Notes: a model not told the origin generated them from the sequence alone. Shown: positions 41,132 to 51,453, counted from the stretch's first letter. The stretch: DNA of 64,000 nucleotides from Hydrogenimonas sp. (GCA_003945285.1 AP019005.1:744001-808000); one strand, 5' to 3'. Numbers and translations: made by a program.

Positions 41132-43426
41132 GTGTCAAATAATTATAGAAGCTGGGTTACCGGTTTTGCAAGAATAGGTGAGCAAAGAGAGCTCAAGAGG
41201 GTTCTCGAGAGCTATTGGAGAGGTGAGAGCGGATTCGATGATGTACTGGAGGTTTCGGATATGCTCAAAAGGAGGCACTGGAACTATCAAAAGAGTGCCG
41301 GCATAGATGCTATAAGCGTAAACGACTTCTCCCTTTACGATCAGACTCTGGACATGATAGAGATACTCGGAGTAATACCGGAGAGATTCAGGGACATAAA
41401 CGATAAGAGGGAGAGATACTTCGCGATGGCGCGGGGTGATGCCGACCATACGGCGATGGAGATGACTAAGTGGTTCAACACCAACTACCACTATATCGTT
41501 CCCGAACTCTACAGCGGGATCGGCTATAAGATAGATATCTCCAAAATCGCTGAAGAGTACAGGGCCGCAAAAGAGGAGGGTATCGCTCCCAAAGTGAATA
41601 TCATCGGCCCGCTCACATTCCTGGCCAATGCCAGGCGTACAGACTCACGGGATAGCGATGCCGTAACTCTCTACGGTGAAATTCTGCCTGCATATATAGA
41701 GCTTTTCAAAGAGCTGGACAGTCTGGATGAGAGGGTAACGATACAGGTGGATGAGCCTGTTCTCGTCACCGACAGGGCCGTCGAACTCTCTCTGCTTGTC
41801 AGGGATGCCTACACGAAACTGTGTGAAGCCGCCGGGAGCAGCGATCTTTACGTGGTTACATATTTCGACCATGCGCAGGAGGCACTTACACAGCTGCTGC
41901 AGACTCCTATAAAAGGGATCGGTCTAGATTTCGTACACTCAAAGAGGAGCATGGAGTCTCTCGAGGCTATCGGAGAGAGCGGCAAGGTACTGGTCGCAGG
42001 GGTGATCGACGGACGTAACGTATGGGTAAGCGATATAGAGCGGAAGGTCGAACTGCTGAACGAGATAGCGGAAAAGGTCGACAGGGAGAATATCGTAGTC
42101 TCTACATCGTGCTCTCTTCTTCATGTTCCCTACAGCCTCAAGTATGAGAAAAAACTGGATGAGAAGATAAAGTCATGGCTAGCTTTCGGTGTGGAGAAGC
42201 TGAACGAGCTTTCGCTGACGAGCAGACTCTTCTTCGACGGAGCGGATTCGCTCGATGCGGCGGAAGCGCTCGGCTACGCCCAGAACAGAGATGCGGTTGC
42301 GGATAGAAGAAGCTCCTCTTTGATTCACGACCCGGCTGTACAGGAGCGCATGAAAAGTGTAGACGGGCTCAAAAAGAGAAGAGTAGACTACAAGAAGCGG
42401 ATAGCGGCACAGCATGAGAAGTTCGGTTATCCTCCGCTTTGTACAACTACTATCGGAAGCTTTCCGCAGACACCTGAGGTTCGCGCCGCCAGAAGAGAGT
42501 TCAAAAACGGGGCTATAACGGAAGAGCAGTATCTGGAGAAGATGAAAGGCTTCATCGAAGAGTGTGTAAGGTTTCAGGAGGAGATCGGCCTGGAGGTGCT
42601 GGTTCACGGCGAGTTCGAGCGAAACGATATGGTCGAGTATTTCGGAGAGCAGCTCAACGGGATCGCCTTCAGTGAGAACGGATGGGTACAGAGCTATGGA
42701 AGCAGGTGCGTCAAGCCCCCCATCATATACGGAGATGTGAGTCGTCCGAAGCCTATGACGCTCTTTTGGAGCAGCTTCGCCCAGAGTCTGACCGACAGAC
42801 CGATGAAGGGTATGCTTACCGGGCCGGTCACGATACTGAACTGGTCCTTCGTGCGTGACGATCAGCCCAGAAGCGAGACCTGTTACCAGATCGCACTTGC
42901 CGTAAGAGACGAGGTGGATGATCTGCAGAAAGCCGGAATAGGGATGATACAGGTGGATGAGGCAGCCTTCAAAGAGGGGTATCCGCTCAGAAGAAGCGAC
43001 AGACCGGAGTATGAGAAGTTCGCACTCGAGAGTTTCTGGATCTCTACAGGTGTCGCAGATCCGGAGACACAGATACATACGCATATGTGTTACAGCGACT
43101 TCAACGATATTATAGATACTATCGAAGCAATGGACGCCGATGTGATCTCCATAGAGACAGCCAGAAGCGGAAACACTCTGCTGAAGGTATTCAGGGAGCA
43201 CTCATATGAGAAAGAGGTCGGACCGGGAGTCTATGATATACACTCGCCGCGTATTCCGAGTGTAGAGGAGATCGAGAAGCAGATAAGGCTGCTGCTGGAT
43301 GTTCTTCCGGCAAGGCAGCTCTGGATAAACCCCGACTGCGGTCTCAAAACCAGAAGATGGGAAGAGGTGAAGCCCAGCCTTGAAAATATGGTCACAGCGG
43401 CCAAAAGGGTACGCGCATCTTTATGA
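41132..43426 (+). CDS. metE: Cobalamin-independent methionine synthase
   Basis: This 764-residue enzyme transfers a methyl group from 5-methyltetrahydropteroyltriglutamate to homocysteine. Two barrel domains are seen; the C-terminal one carries the zinc and homocysteine site, with TTTIGSFPQTPEVR, the His and Cys of HTHMCYSDF, and the final Cys in NPDCGLKTRRW. The GTG start follows GAGGAG. Two terminator-like hairpins lie in its leader, hinting at control of read-through. Confidence 0.96.
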   Translation: MSNNYRSWVTGFARIGEQRELKRVLESYWRGESGFDDVLEVSDMLKRRHWNYQKSAGIDAISVNDFSLYDQTLDMIEILGVIPERFRDINDKRERYFAMARGDADHTAMEMTKWFNTNYHYIVPELYSGIGYKIDISKIAEEYRAAKEEGIAPKVNIIGPLTFLANARRTDSRDSDAVTLYGEILPAYIELFKELDSLDERVTIQVDEPVLVTDRAVELSLLVRDAYTKLCEAAGSSDLYVVTYFDHAQEALTQLLQTPIKGIGLDFVHSKRSMESLEAIGESGKVLVAGVIDGRNVWVSDIERKVELLNEIAEKVDRENIVVSTSCSLLHVPYSLKYEKKLDEKIKSWLAFGVEKLNELSLTSRLFFDGADSLDAAEALGYAQNRDAVADRRSSSLIHDPAVQERMKSVDGLKKRRVDYKKRIAAQHEKFGYPPLCTTTIGSFPQTPEVRAARREFKNGAITEEQYLEKMKGFIEECVRFQEEIGLEVLVHGEFERNDMVEYFGEQLNGIAFSENGWVQSYGSRCVKPPIIYGDVSRPKPMTLFWSSFAQSLTDRPMKGMLTGPVTILNWSFVRDDQPRSETCYQIALAVRDEVDDLQKAGIGMIQVDEAAFKEGYPLRRSDRPEYEKFALESFWISTGVADPETQIHTHMCYSDFNDIIDTIEAMDADVISIETARSGNTLLKVFREHSYEKEVGPGVYDIHSPRIPSVEEIEKQIRLLLDVLPARQLWINPDCGLKTRRWEEVKPSLENMVTAAKRVRASL

Positions 43427-43430
43427 TGCG

Positions 43431-44678
43431 CTACCCTCTCATCAACTTTAGTGCTTCATCGAACGCATTGACCTTCTTCATCGCTTCTAGCGAAAGAAGG
43501 TTGATATCTTTCGTGCTCAGATTATATTTTTTGAGCATATTCTCTATCTTTACGATATCGTTGTTTTCTATCGTTCTGACCATATTCAGAAGGGTACCGT
43601 AGAGGTTGTTCCCCTCGAACAGGGCATCTTCAATCTCTTCGGAGACATGAAGATGCCTGAGTATCTCTCTGGGCGGCCGGTGGAAAATGAGGTGTATCAA
43701 AGAGAGCATTCCGACCAGGTATGCTGTTTCGTGCTCGGACTTGGATGCGTTCGGTTTTATGAGATTCAGCAGTCCTACCATAAGCTCCGTTCTGTTTATG
43801 ACCATAAGCACAAGCGGATGGTTCCCGTTTTGCGCCTGGCTCTCTTTGGCGAAGAGCATCACCAGAAGCCATTGGGAGAGCTGGTTGCGGCCCAGAAGAG
43901 TTATGAGGTGCCTTATGGAGGTTACCGTCTGGCGCAGAGAGAAGAAGGGTGAGTTTATGAAGCGTAGAAGCTGAAGCGTGATGGCGTGTTCACGTTCGAA
44001 AGCAGCCACCAGTTCATCGGTGGATGCGTTATTGCGTATCAGGTTCCAGAGCATCAGGATAGAGCCCGTCTCCGCCCGAATGGGCTGCTCTTCCAGGACC
44101 TCCGGTTTGCTGAAGAAGAAGCCCTGAAAGAAGTCACACTGCCGCTCTTCCATCTCTTTGTGGACTTTTCTGGTCTCTATTTTCGAACAGATCGTTTTAA
44201 TGCCGTGCTTCTGTGCGGTTTTTACAGCCTGGCCTATCAGCTCTTCATCTATCGCTTCATGATCTATCTTGATATAGGATACGATATCGAGAACATCTTC
44301 ATCTTCCAGTATGGAAAGATCTTGAATATCGTTGAGTGCGAATGTGTACCCCTCCTTTTTATACTCTTTGAGAGTCCGGAGCAGGTCAGGATTTTTGAGA
44401 TGCTCTTCGAAGAGTGCGAATATTAGACGCTCTTTGGGAAGCGCCTCTATCAGTTTTCTGGTAATAAAGAGGGGCGTTATCTTGATGATCCCGAGATGAG
44501 GCCCTATGACATCTTCGACACCGATCACGTTGATAAAGTTGTTTATGGCGGTTGCGCTCATTACGGTTCCGCGGTCCAGGTCCTCCGACGGCTTGTTGCC
44601 GCGGAAGAGTATCTCGTATGCGATCACACGGTTTTTACGGTCTATTATCGGCTGTCTTGCAATATAGAAAGCATCCAT
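43431..44678 (-). CDS. EAL-HDOD domain signalling protein (YuxH family)
   Basis: This 415-residue protein has an N-terminal EAL-like domain (IARQPIIDRKNRVIAYEILF, where the EAL motif reads YEILF) and a C-terminal HDOD domain from about residue 205. The usual acidic metal-binding residues of active c-di-GMP phosphodiesterases are largely replaced (FALNDIQDLS for FALDDFG), so it may bind rather than cut c-di-GMP. It is convergent with metE, 4 bp apart. Confidence 0.88.
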   Translation of the reverse strand: MDAFYIARQPIIDRKNRVIAYEILFRGNKPSEDLDRGTVMSATAINNFINVIGVEDVIGPHLGIIKITPLFITRKLIEALPKERLIFALFEEHLKNPDLLRTLKEYKKEGYTFALNDIQDLSILEDEDVLDIVSYIKIDHEAIDEELIGQAVKTAQKHGIKTICSKIETRKVHKEMEERQCDFFQGFFFSKPEVLEEQPIRAETGSILMLWNLIRNNASTDELVAAFEREHAITLQLLRFINSPFFSLRQTVTSIRHLITLLGRNQLSQWLLVMLFAKESQAQNGNHPLVLMVINRTELMVGLLNLIKPNASKSEHETAYLVGMLSLIHLIFHRPPREILRHLHVSEEIEDALFEGNNLYGTLLNMVRTIENNDIVKIENMLKKYNLSTKDINLLSLEAMKKVNAFDEALKLMRG

Positions 44679-44698
44679 ATTCTCTCTTTCGTTTCAAA

Positions 44699-45871
44699 CT
44701 ACTCCCGATAAGATCGGACAAAATTGCCGATTCGTTCAATTCCGGTTCTGATTGTATCGATATCGGTGGCGAAACTGAAGCGGAAATATCCGTCGCTTCC
44801 GAATCCGGCACCCGGTACTACAGCCACTCCGGCCCTCTCGAGAAGCGCTTTCGCAAACTTCATGGAGTCGGGCTCTACCTCCTTGTGGTTTACGAAGAGG
44901 TAGAATGCCCCGTCCGGTTTTATGACCGAGAGCCCCTCTATTTCGTTGAATAGTCTTGCCGCTTCGCCGCATCTGGACTCGAATGCTCTTCTCATCATCT
45001 CTATATCTTCGTCAGCGCTTCCGTCGAGCCCTTTTATGGAGGCGATCTGCGTTATGGAGTTTATGTTCGAAGTGCTCTGGCTCTGCAGCTTCTTCATAGC
45101 CTTCACAAGATCCCTGTCGGCAGCCGCGCAGTATCCGAAGCGCCATCCTGTCATCGCTACCGATTTGCTCAGACCGTTTATTGTCACAGTACGGTTGTAC
45201 ATATCTTCGCTGACCGATGCCGCCGCGGTAAATGTCGCTCCGTCATATACGAGCTTTTCGTACATCTCGTCGCTGGCAACCAGAATGTCGGTTCCTTTAA
45301 GAGTCTCGGCGATAGCTTCGAGCTCCTCTCTTGTATATACGGCACCGGTCGGATTTGAAGGTGAGGTTAGAATCAGCATCCTGCTCTTTTGCGTAATCGC
45401 ATCCTTCAGTTGCTGCGGTGTGATCTTGAATCCGCTGCTGTCATCTGTCTCTATCACTACAGGCACCCCTCCGGAGTACTTCACCAGTTCCGGATAGGTC
45501 ACCCAGTAGGGAGCGGGAATGATCACTTCGTCACCGGGATTTATCGTGGCCTGGAAGAGGTTGAAGAGCGACTGTTTCGCACCGTTGCTCGCAATCACCT
45601 GGTCTGTGGCGTAGCTGAGACCGTTGTCGCGTCTCAGCTTCTCTACGATAGCCTCTTTGAGCTCCGGGATGCCGTCTACGGGCGTATATTTCGTAAAACC
45701 TTCGTTTATTGCGCGGATGGCCGCATCTTTTATCACCTGCGGCGTATCGAAGTCCGGCTCTCCTGCCGAAAAGCCCAAAATATCCTTGCCCTCACGTTTG
45801 AGCTGCTGTGCGAGTGCGGTAATCGCCATTGTAAGAGATTCAGAGAGTGTCTGGATTCTGTCAGAAAGCAT
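44699..45871 (-). CDS. aspC: Class I aspartate aminotransferase
   Basis: This 390-residue PLP enzyme has the fold I aminotransferase signature with the PLP lysine in INGLSKSVAMTGWRFGY. FSAGEPDFDTPQVIKDAAI and TSPSNPTGAVYT are typical of the subgroup I-gamma aspartate/prephenate aminotransferases. ATG 45871 is chosen at the family start (MLSDRIQ). The EAL-HDOD gene follows 20 bp downstream. Confidence 0.92.
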   Translation of the reverse strand: MLSDRIQTLSESLTMAITALAQQLKREGKDILGFSAGEPDFDTPQVIKDAAIRAINEGFTKYTPVDGIPELKEAIVEKLRRDNGLSYATDQVIASNGAKQSLFNLFQATINPGDEVIIPAPYWVTYPELVKYSGGVPVVIETDDSSGFKITPQQLKDAITQKSRMLILTSPSNPTGAVYTREELEAIAETLKGTDILVASDEMYEKLVYDGATFTAAASVSEDMYNRTVTINGLSKSVAMTGWRFGYCAAADRDLVKAMKKLQSQSTSNINSITQIASIKGLDGSADEDIEMMRRAFESRCGEAARLFNEIEGLSVIKPDGAFYLFVNHKEVEPDSMKFAKALLERAGVAVVPGAGFGSDGYFRFSFATDIDTIRTGIERIGNFVRSYRE

Positions 45872-45953
45872 ATGATAGCCCTTTTTTACCTTGATTTTAT
45901 CCAATCTTGCTTTAAGGATAGCTCTATTGAGCTTTCAATGGTTATAATACAAT

Positions 45954-46415
45954 ATGGAAAGATTTATGAAAATGGCGCTCGAAGAGGCGCAAAATGGGAT
46001 TGAAGCGGGTGAGGGCGGGCCTTTTGGAGCTGTTATCGTCAAAAACTCCGAAGTTATTGCGACAGGACATAACATGGTGGTAAAAACCAACGATCCGACC
46101 GCACATGCGGAGATGGTTGCGATAAGAAAGGCTTCCAGGAAGCTGGGAACGTTCCATCTTGAAGGGTGTACACTCTATGTAACCGCGGAGCCGTGTCCCA
46201 TGTGTTTTTCGGCGATTCACTGGGCACATATAGAACGGGTAGTCTACTGTAATACGAAAGCCGATTCGGCGGCGATAGGTTTCGACGATACACTGATATC
46301 GGATATTATCGCAGGCAGGGTTGAGGATACTGTAAGATTCGAGCACAGGCCCTCTCCGGAGTGTCGAGAGCTCTTCATGGAGTGGTACAGAGACCCGAAC
46401 CGGGTTCTATATTGA
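45954..46415 (+). CDS. Nucleoside/guanine deaminase of the CDA superfamily
   Basis: This 153-residue zinc deaminase has the metal site HAEMVAIRKA and PCPMCFSAIHWA, with the glutamate proton shuttle. The length and RVVYCNTKADSAAIGFDD fit bacterial guanine deaminase (GuaD) more than TadA. A TATAAT at 45943-45948 lies just before the ATG, so either the transcript is leaderless or translation begins at the second ATG, 45966, behind GGAAAG. Confidence 0.85.
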   Translation: MERFMKMALEEAQNGIEAGEGGPFGAVIVKNSEVIATGHNMVVKTNDPTAHAEMVAIRKASRKLGTFHLEGCTLYVTAEPCPMCFSAIHWAHIERVVYCNTKADSAAIGFDDTLISDIIAGRVEDTVRFEHRPSPECRELFMEWYRDPNRVLY

Positions 46416-46418
46416 AGA

Positions 46419-47123
46419 TCAGTCCTTGATGGATCTGATGAAGGCTTCGTAAATTTCGTCGAGTTTCTGATCCTCTTCGAGAAGCTCTTTGTGCTCAGGT
46501 GCGAGTATGTGTTCTATGACGGCAACGCGCTTGAGGAGGTATTCGAAGAGCTCTTTGTCAATATCCGGGAGCTTGTTGTGGCTCAACGGACTTTTGTCGC
46601 GCCCTTTTGTTATCACTTTCGCCGGTATACCTATGGCGGTAGATTCCGGCGGGACCGAGCGGACGACTACGGAGTTGGCACCAATCTTGGAGTTTTTGCC
46701 GATTGTTATGTTTCCGAGTATCTTGGCGCCGGCACCTATAACCACACCCTCTTCAATAGTTGGGTGCCGTTTGCCCGGATGGAGCGATACACCTCCCAAT
46801 GTGACCCCCTGGTAGATCGTCACATCGTCGCCTACAACGGCCGTCTCGCCTATCACCACGCCTATGCCGTGATCGATGAACACCCGTCTTCCGATAGTCG
46901 CCGCCGGATGGATGTCTATGTTGGTAAATAGCTGCGCGATACCCATCCACATTCTCGCCAGCAGAGGGAAGCCTTTGGTGTGGATCTTGTGGGCGACCCT
47001 GTAGTTGGCGATGGCCCACACTCCCGGATAGTTGAAAAAGATCTCAATTCTAGATCTTATCGCAGGATCGCGTCTGTATATACTGTTTATATCTTCTATT
47101 ATGAGGCGTACAAGAGAGGGCAC
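46419..47123 (-). CDS. cysE: Serine O-acetyltransferase
   Basis: This 234-residue enzyme makes O-acetylserine for cysteine synthesis. The hexapeptide beta-helix carries [20 protein letters not shown] and [20 protein letters not shown]. The GTG start at 47123 has AGGAGG 7 bp before it. The C-terminus is longer and more charged than in E. coli CysE, where the tail binds cysteine synthase. It converges with the deaminase gene. Confidence 0.95.
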   Translation of the reverse strand: MPSLVRLIIEDINSIYRRDPAIRSRIEIFFNYPGVWAIANYRVAHKIHTKGFPLLARMWMGIAQLFTNIDIHPAATIGRRVFIDHGIGVVIGETAVVGDDVTIYQGVTLGGVSLHPGKRHPTIEEGVVIGAGAKILGNITIGKNSKIGANSVVVRSVPPESTAIGIPAKVITKGRDKSPLSHNKLPDIDKELFEYLLKRVAVIEHILAPEHKELLEEDQKLDEIYEAFIRSIKD

Positions 47124-47176
47124 GCTCTGCCTCCTTCAAATCTGATTTTCTTACGGCTCCTGTATAAAAAGCCGCT

Positions 47177-47331
47177 TGCCGACCTTACGCAAAATCCGCA
47201 AACCGGGCGGGAGCTGCCGGACCGGGTGCGGCAAAATATCCGAAAAGAGCCGACTCTTCGGCACCATGTCCGGCAGGCACGGTATTTTTCAGCTCAAACT
47301 CCGGGGCCGACAAATTTTGCGCAATATCAGT
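47177..47331. repeat. Intergenic element B, copy 6
   Basis: The copy runs from GCCGACCTTACGCAAAATCC to ATTTTGCGCAATATCAG, in the orientation of copy 5, with a diverged middle. It lies between speA and cysE and reaches into the last codon of speA. Confidence 0.7.
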
Positions 47332-49195
47332 CATTAAAATTGATGGTTCTAAGATATCCATTTTCACTTAAGTAGAGATAAAGTTCACCTAGTATCTCTT
47401 TCCGTTCACTCTCTTTTATAGTGTCGGACTCCGCTATCTGGTCTCTTATTCTACGCTCGATCTCTTTCGTATCGTAGTCGAAATCGTCCAGAACATCCAG
47501 GATGTTCTGCGCTTCCAAAATGTTTTCTATAGTGTATCGCCCCTCTTCGTCGAAGCGAATCGTGGCCTCCGTCGGATGGGTGAATAGGTTGTGCCTCATT
47601 CCCAGAACCTCCTGGTATGCCCCCACCTTGAAGAAGCCCAGGAAGTACTCCTCCCTCTCCACATCCACATCGTGCAGGTAGAGGGGATTTTCGATGTTGA
47701 AGGCTATCTCCCCGTCGCTGTCGCATGTTATATCCCACAGGCTTGCCGACCGGCTGGGACGCTGTTCGAGACGATCCAGCGGCATTACAGGGAATGTCTG
47801 ACCCAGCCCCCAGTAATCCGGAAGAGACTGGAAGAGAGAGAAGTTGACAAGGTAGTGCTCCTGTATCCGCTCCATAATATCTTTTATCTCTTTGGAGGGC
47901 TTCTGCCTCAGCAGTACGAGCGCTCTTTTTATTATCAGATGGACCAGCGTTTCGGTGTTCGCCCTGTCTGTGAGATCTATGTACCCGAGGTCGAAGAGTG
48001 TCAGAAGAGACTCCATGTGGTCGAGTGCGTCATGGAGATACTCCCTGGCGTTTTTTTCCGAAATGGTTTCGTAAAGGTCAAAAAGCTCCTGGACCAACGG
48101 CGGGTTGCTCTTTTTCAGGCTCAGACTCTTTTCGCTGTACTCCTGGCTGAAGAGCTCGAGTACCGGGGCTATTATGACGGCGTGGCTCGCGGCAACGAAC
48201 CTTCCGGACTCCGTGAAGATGGTCGGTTCCCGCACCCCTTTGGCCTGTGAGATCTCTTTGAGGAGAAAAACGACGTCGTTCGTGAACTCCTCAATCGTAT
48301 AGTCTCTGCTGGTACGCCCTTCGTGCTGGCTGTACTCGACCGCCAGCCCTCCGCCGATGTTTATGGCGCGCAGATTTTCCGCACCGAGTTTTCTGAGTTC
48401 GGCATAGATGTTTCCCGCCTCGCGGATCGCCTTTTTTAGCGGAGAGATGTGGTTCATCTGCGAGCCTATATGGAAGTGGATCATCGAGAGCCTGTCGGTG
48501 AGGTGATGTTTTTTGAGAAGCTCCATAGCTTCGAGAAGTTCTGTGGAGGTGAGTCCGAATTTCGAGCTGTAGCCGCCGCTTTTGGCCCAGATGCCTATTC
48601 CACCCGTATGGAGTCTTATTCTCAACCCTATCTTCGGTACCGGAGTCCCGAGTCTGGCCGCCTCTTTTATGATCAGCTCCAGTTCGTTGATCCCTTCGAT
48701 GGTCAGGGTTATGTTGTGGCCCATCTTTGCCGCTATGAAGCCTATGTTTATCATCTCCCTGTCTTTGAAGCCGTTGACAGTTATAGGTTTGCCGAGATTC
48801 GTGTAGGCCATCGCCAGGATTAGCTCACCCTTGCTTCCCGCCTCGAGGCCGTAGTCGAGGTCGCGTGTCGCCTCCATGAGCGGAATGATGAAACCGGGAA
48901 ACTGATTCACTTTCAGCGGGAAAACGGCTTTGAACTTCCCGCCGTAATTAAACTCCTTTTTTGCCCTTTCGAAGTGGGAAAAGAGCTTTCGGACATTTTT
49001 TTCGGCCAGGTGCGGAAATCGTAGAAAAAGAGGCCCCTTGAAGCCCTGGTCGCGCATCCTCTTCGTAATCTCAACGAGAGAAGGTTTGCAGCCGTGATTT
49101 ATCTTAACCACACCGTCTTCCACGACGAAGTTCCCCTCTCCCCAGATGTCGACGCCGTAGATCTTTGCCGAATCGCTAAAACTGTTCGAGCCCAA
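47327..49195 (-). CDS. speA: Biosynthetic arginine decarboxylase
   Basis: This 622-residue PLP enzyme makes agmatine for polyamine synthesis. FKAVFPLKVNQ holds the PLP lysine region, and NIGGGLAVEYSQHEG and the C-terminal CDSDGEIAF motif (with the active-site Cys) are present. It is the last gene of the flgA-ubiX-coaD-tmk-hisS-speA operon. The TTG start at 49195 has GAGGAG ahead and overlaps the end of hisS by 20 bp. Confidence 0.93.
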   Translation of the reverse strand: MGSNSFSDSAKIYGVDIWGEGNFVVEDGVVKINHGCKPSLVEITKRMRDQGFKGPLFLRFPHLAEKNVRKLFSHFERAKKEFNYGGKFKAVFPLKVNQFPGFIIPLMEATRDLDYGLEAGSKGELILAMAYTNLGKPITVNGFKDREMINIGFIAAKMGHNITLTIEGINELELIIKEAARLGTPVPKIGLRIRLHTGGIGIWAKSGGYSSKFGLTSTELLEAMELLKKHHLTDRLSMIHFHIGSQMNHISPLKKAIREAGNIYAELRKLGAENLRAINIGGGLAVEYSQHEGRTSRDYTIEEFTNDVVFLLKEISQAKGVREPTIFTESGRFVAASHAVIIAPVLELFSQEYSEKSLSLKKSNPPLVQELFDLYETISEKNAREYLHDALDHMESLLTLFDLGYIDLTDRANTETLVHLIIKRALVLLRQKPSKEIKDIMERIQEHYLVNFSLFQSLPDYWGLGQTFPVMPLDRLEQRPSRSASLWDITCDSDGEIAFNIENPLYLHDVDVEREEYFLGFFKVGAYQEVLGMRHNLFTHPTEATIRFDEEGRYTIENILEAQNILDVLDDFDYDTKEIERRIRDQIAESDTIKESERKEILGELYLYLSENGYLRTINFND

Positions 49196-50387
49196 CCCGT
49201 CTCTCCTCTTTGGTTTCGAGGTCTTTCACCCAGATCTGTGAATTTTTCAGCTCATCTTCCCCTATAACGGCACAGACTCTCGCTCCGATACGGTCCGCCG
49301 CTTTGAGGTGCGCTTTCAGGGAGCGTGCTGAGTACTCCACGTATACCCTCTCTTCGGCACGTTTCCTGTGCGCCGCTTTCAAAACCGTATCCAGCGCTTC
49401 GGGCTCCATGACGCCCATATATATTCCGTTTCTGCCGCTTTCGGGGAGCTTCACAAGCTCTATTATGCGCTCTATTCCAAGAGCGAAGCCTACTGCCGGA
49501 GTAGGTTTTCCACCCAGAAATTCGACCAGCCTGTTGTAGCGCCCTCCACCCGCTATTGCGCTCTGGGCGCCTATCTCGCCGCTTACGAATTCGAACGCGG
49601 TCCTTGTATAGTAGTCCAGTCCGCGTACAAGTTTCGGATCGAGCTCGTACTCTATGGAGTGGGAATCGAGCAGACTCTGCAGTCTGGTGAAATCTCTGTC
49701 GCACTCTTCGCAGAGGTTTTCGACTATTACGGGAGAGCGGCCGAGAATCTGCCGGCACTCTCCGTTTTTGCAGTCTAGTACCCTTATCGGGTTTGTTTCG
49801 ATGCGCCTGTTGCAGTCTTCGCAGAGGCCGTCTTGAATGTCATGAAGATGTGTTATCAGCTTTTCGCGGTAGCCCGGCATACACTCAGGGCAGCCGAGGG
49901 AGTTGATTTTGATGGTATGCCCTATGCCCAGTGCGTCGAATATATCCTTGATCATGAGTATTATGTTGAAATCCTCGTAGACGCTCGGCTCTCCGAAGCT
50001 TTCGCAACCGAACTGGTGGAACTCTCTGAGACGCCCTTTTTGAGGTCTTTCGTACCTGAACATCGGGCCGTGGTAGTAGAAGCGGTGGACTCCCCCTTTT
50101 CTGTCGAGCTTGTTCTGTATGAAGGCGCGTACTATCCCGGCGGTTCCCTCGGGCCTCAAAGATACATCGTGCCCCCCTTTGTCCGTGAAGCGGTACATCT
50201 CTTTCCCCACTATGTCGCTGCTCTCTCCGACACTCCTCATGAACAGGGAGGTCTCTTCCAGCAGAGGGGTCTCTATATATTCGTAACCGTAGCGTTTCGC
50301 GACGGCTGAAGCTCTCTCCACAATATATATGAAGCGCTCACTCTCGGGGCCCATAATATCTTTCATTCCGCGAAGTGCTTGAATCAT
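49176..50387 (-). CDS. hisS: Histidyl-tRNA synthetase
   Basis: This 403-residue class II synthetase has motif 2 (FRYERPQKGRLREFHQFGCE), the histidine-binding LVRGLDYYTRTAFEF and motif 3 (AVGFALGIERI). A zinc-like insertion (CEDCNRR, CKNGECRQI, CEECDRD) is present. ATG 50387 is chosen over TTG 50396. It overlaps tmk by 4 bp and speA by 20 bp. Confidence 0.95.
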   Translation of the reverse strand: MIQALRGMKDIMGPESERFIYIVERASAVAKRYGYEYIETPLLEETSLFMRSVGESSDIVGKEMYRFTDKGGHDVSLRPEGTAGIVRAFIQNKLDRKGGVHRFYYHGPMFRYERPQKGRLREFHQFGCESFGEPSVYEDFNIILMIKDIFDALGIGHTIKINSLGCPECMPGYREKLITHLHDIQDGLCEDCNRRIETNPIRVLDCKNGECRQILGRSPVIVENLCEECDRDFTRLQSLLDSHSIEYELDPKLVRGLDYYTRTAFEFVSGEIGAQSAIAGGGRYNRLVEFLGGKPTPAVGFALGIERIIELVKLPESGRNGIYMGVMEPEALDTVLKAAHRKRAEERVYVEYSARSLKAHLKAADRIGARVCAVIGEDELKNSQIWVKDLETKEERRVGLEQF

Positions 50388-50968
50388 GCCTGGCAATCCT
50401 TGATATATCTGTATAGTTTTTGTGTGATCTCATCCACCGGTTCGGAAGCGTCGATCAGGATGTGGTCGATCTGCAGCAGATCCACCAGCTCATACATCGT
50501 CTTTTGCACATGCAGCAGGTAGTCGATTCCCCTGATCTCTATCTTGTCGCTGCTCTTTCGGCCCAGCCTCTCTTTCAGCGTATCCGCATCTGTCTGAAAC
50601 AGCGCTATGTGTTCAGGAAAGAGATTGCCCGTGGCGAAACGGTTGAGCTGTAAGAGCGTATCTATCTCGATACCGTCATGCACATGGGCGTAAGCTATGC
50701 CGGAGATGAACGATCTGTCGCTAAGGATGAGCCTTTCGAGATTGGGTCTGACGACCCTCTCCGTATGCTCTGCGCGATCGGCGAGAAAGAGAAGGATTTC
50801 GCTGCGTGCGAGAAGCTCTCCCTCTTCTAGAAGAATACTTCTTATCTTCTCTCCAAGCTCCGTACCTCCCGGCTCTTTAGTCGCCAAAGCATCCGGGAAT
50901 TTTCTGCAGAGCCTCTCTATCTGTGTACTCTTGCCGACCGTATCGACCCCTTCGAAAGCTATATACAT
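50384..50968 (-). CDS. tmk: Thymidylate kinase
   Basis: This 194-residue kinase phosphorylates dTMP. The P-loop is FEGVDTVGKSTQIERL, the DRX motif is LSDRSFISGIAYA, and the lid region (LGRKSSDKIE) is short of arginines. It overlaps coaD by 10 bp and hisS by 4 bp. Confidence 0.94.
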   Translation of the reverse strand: MYIAFEGVDTVGKSTQIERLCRKFPDALATKEPGGTELGEKIRSILLEEGELLARSEILLFLADRAEHTERVVRPNLERLILSDRSFISGIAYAHVHDGIEIDTLLQLNRFATGNLFPEHIALFQTDADTLKERLGRKSSDKIEIRGIDYLLHVQKTMYELVDLLQIDHILIDASEPVDEITQKLYRYIKDCQA

Positions 50969-51453
50969 TTTATGGACTCTTCTATTATCCTGTTCACTTT
51001 CGGAGGGAGCAGATGGGCGCAGGAGGCATCATGTTTCAGAATTGCCCTTACAACCGATGAACTGATGAACGCATTCTCCAGGCTCGGCATAAGATAGACC
51101 GTCTCTATCTCCGGTGCCAAAGAGGCGTTTGCATACCCCATCTGAAGCTCATACTCGAAGTCGCTTACCGCCCTGAGCCCTCTTATGATAATCGTTGCGT
51201 CGCGTTGGCGGCAAAACTCCACAAGCAGGCTGGAGAAGCCCTCTACCTTTACATTCGGAAGATCTTCACAGGCAGCTTCGGCCATATGCAGCCTGCGGGT
51301 ATGAGAAAACATCGGCCCCTTTTCGCTCGATTTCGCCACTGCGACTATGATCTCGTCGAAGAGATCGGCGGCACGCTTGACGATATCCAGGTGCCCGTTG
51401 GTTATCGGGTCGAATGTTCCGGGGTATATAACCCTTTTCGATCTCTTTTTCAT
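50959..51453 (-). CDS. coaD: Phosphopantetheine adenylyltransferase
   Basis: This 164-residue nucleotidyltransferase makes dephospho-CoA. The signature is YPGTFDPITNGHLDIVKRA, and ISSSVVRAILKHDAS is the second motif. ATG 51453 is used, since it overlaps the ubiX stop by 4 bp. With coaBC at 15.9-17.2 kb it covers most of CoA synthesis from phosphopantothenate. Confidence 0.95.
   Translation of the reverse strand: MKKRSKRVIYPGTFDPITNGHLDIVKRAADLFDEIIVAVAKSSEKGPMFSHTRRLHMAEAACEDLPNVKVEGFSSLLVEFCRQRDATIIIRGLRAVSDFEYELQMGYANASLAPEIETVYLMPSLENAFISSSVVRAILKHDASCAHLLPPKVNRIIEESIKCI

Noticed and set aside
42179-43201. 340-codon minus-strand frame inside metE
   Set aside because: metE is complete and well conserved on the plus strand; the opposite product resembles nothing.
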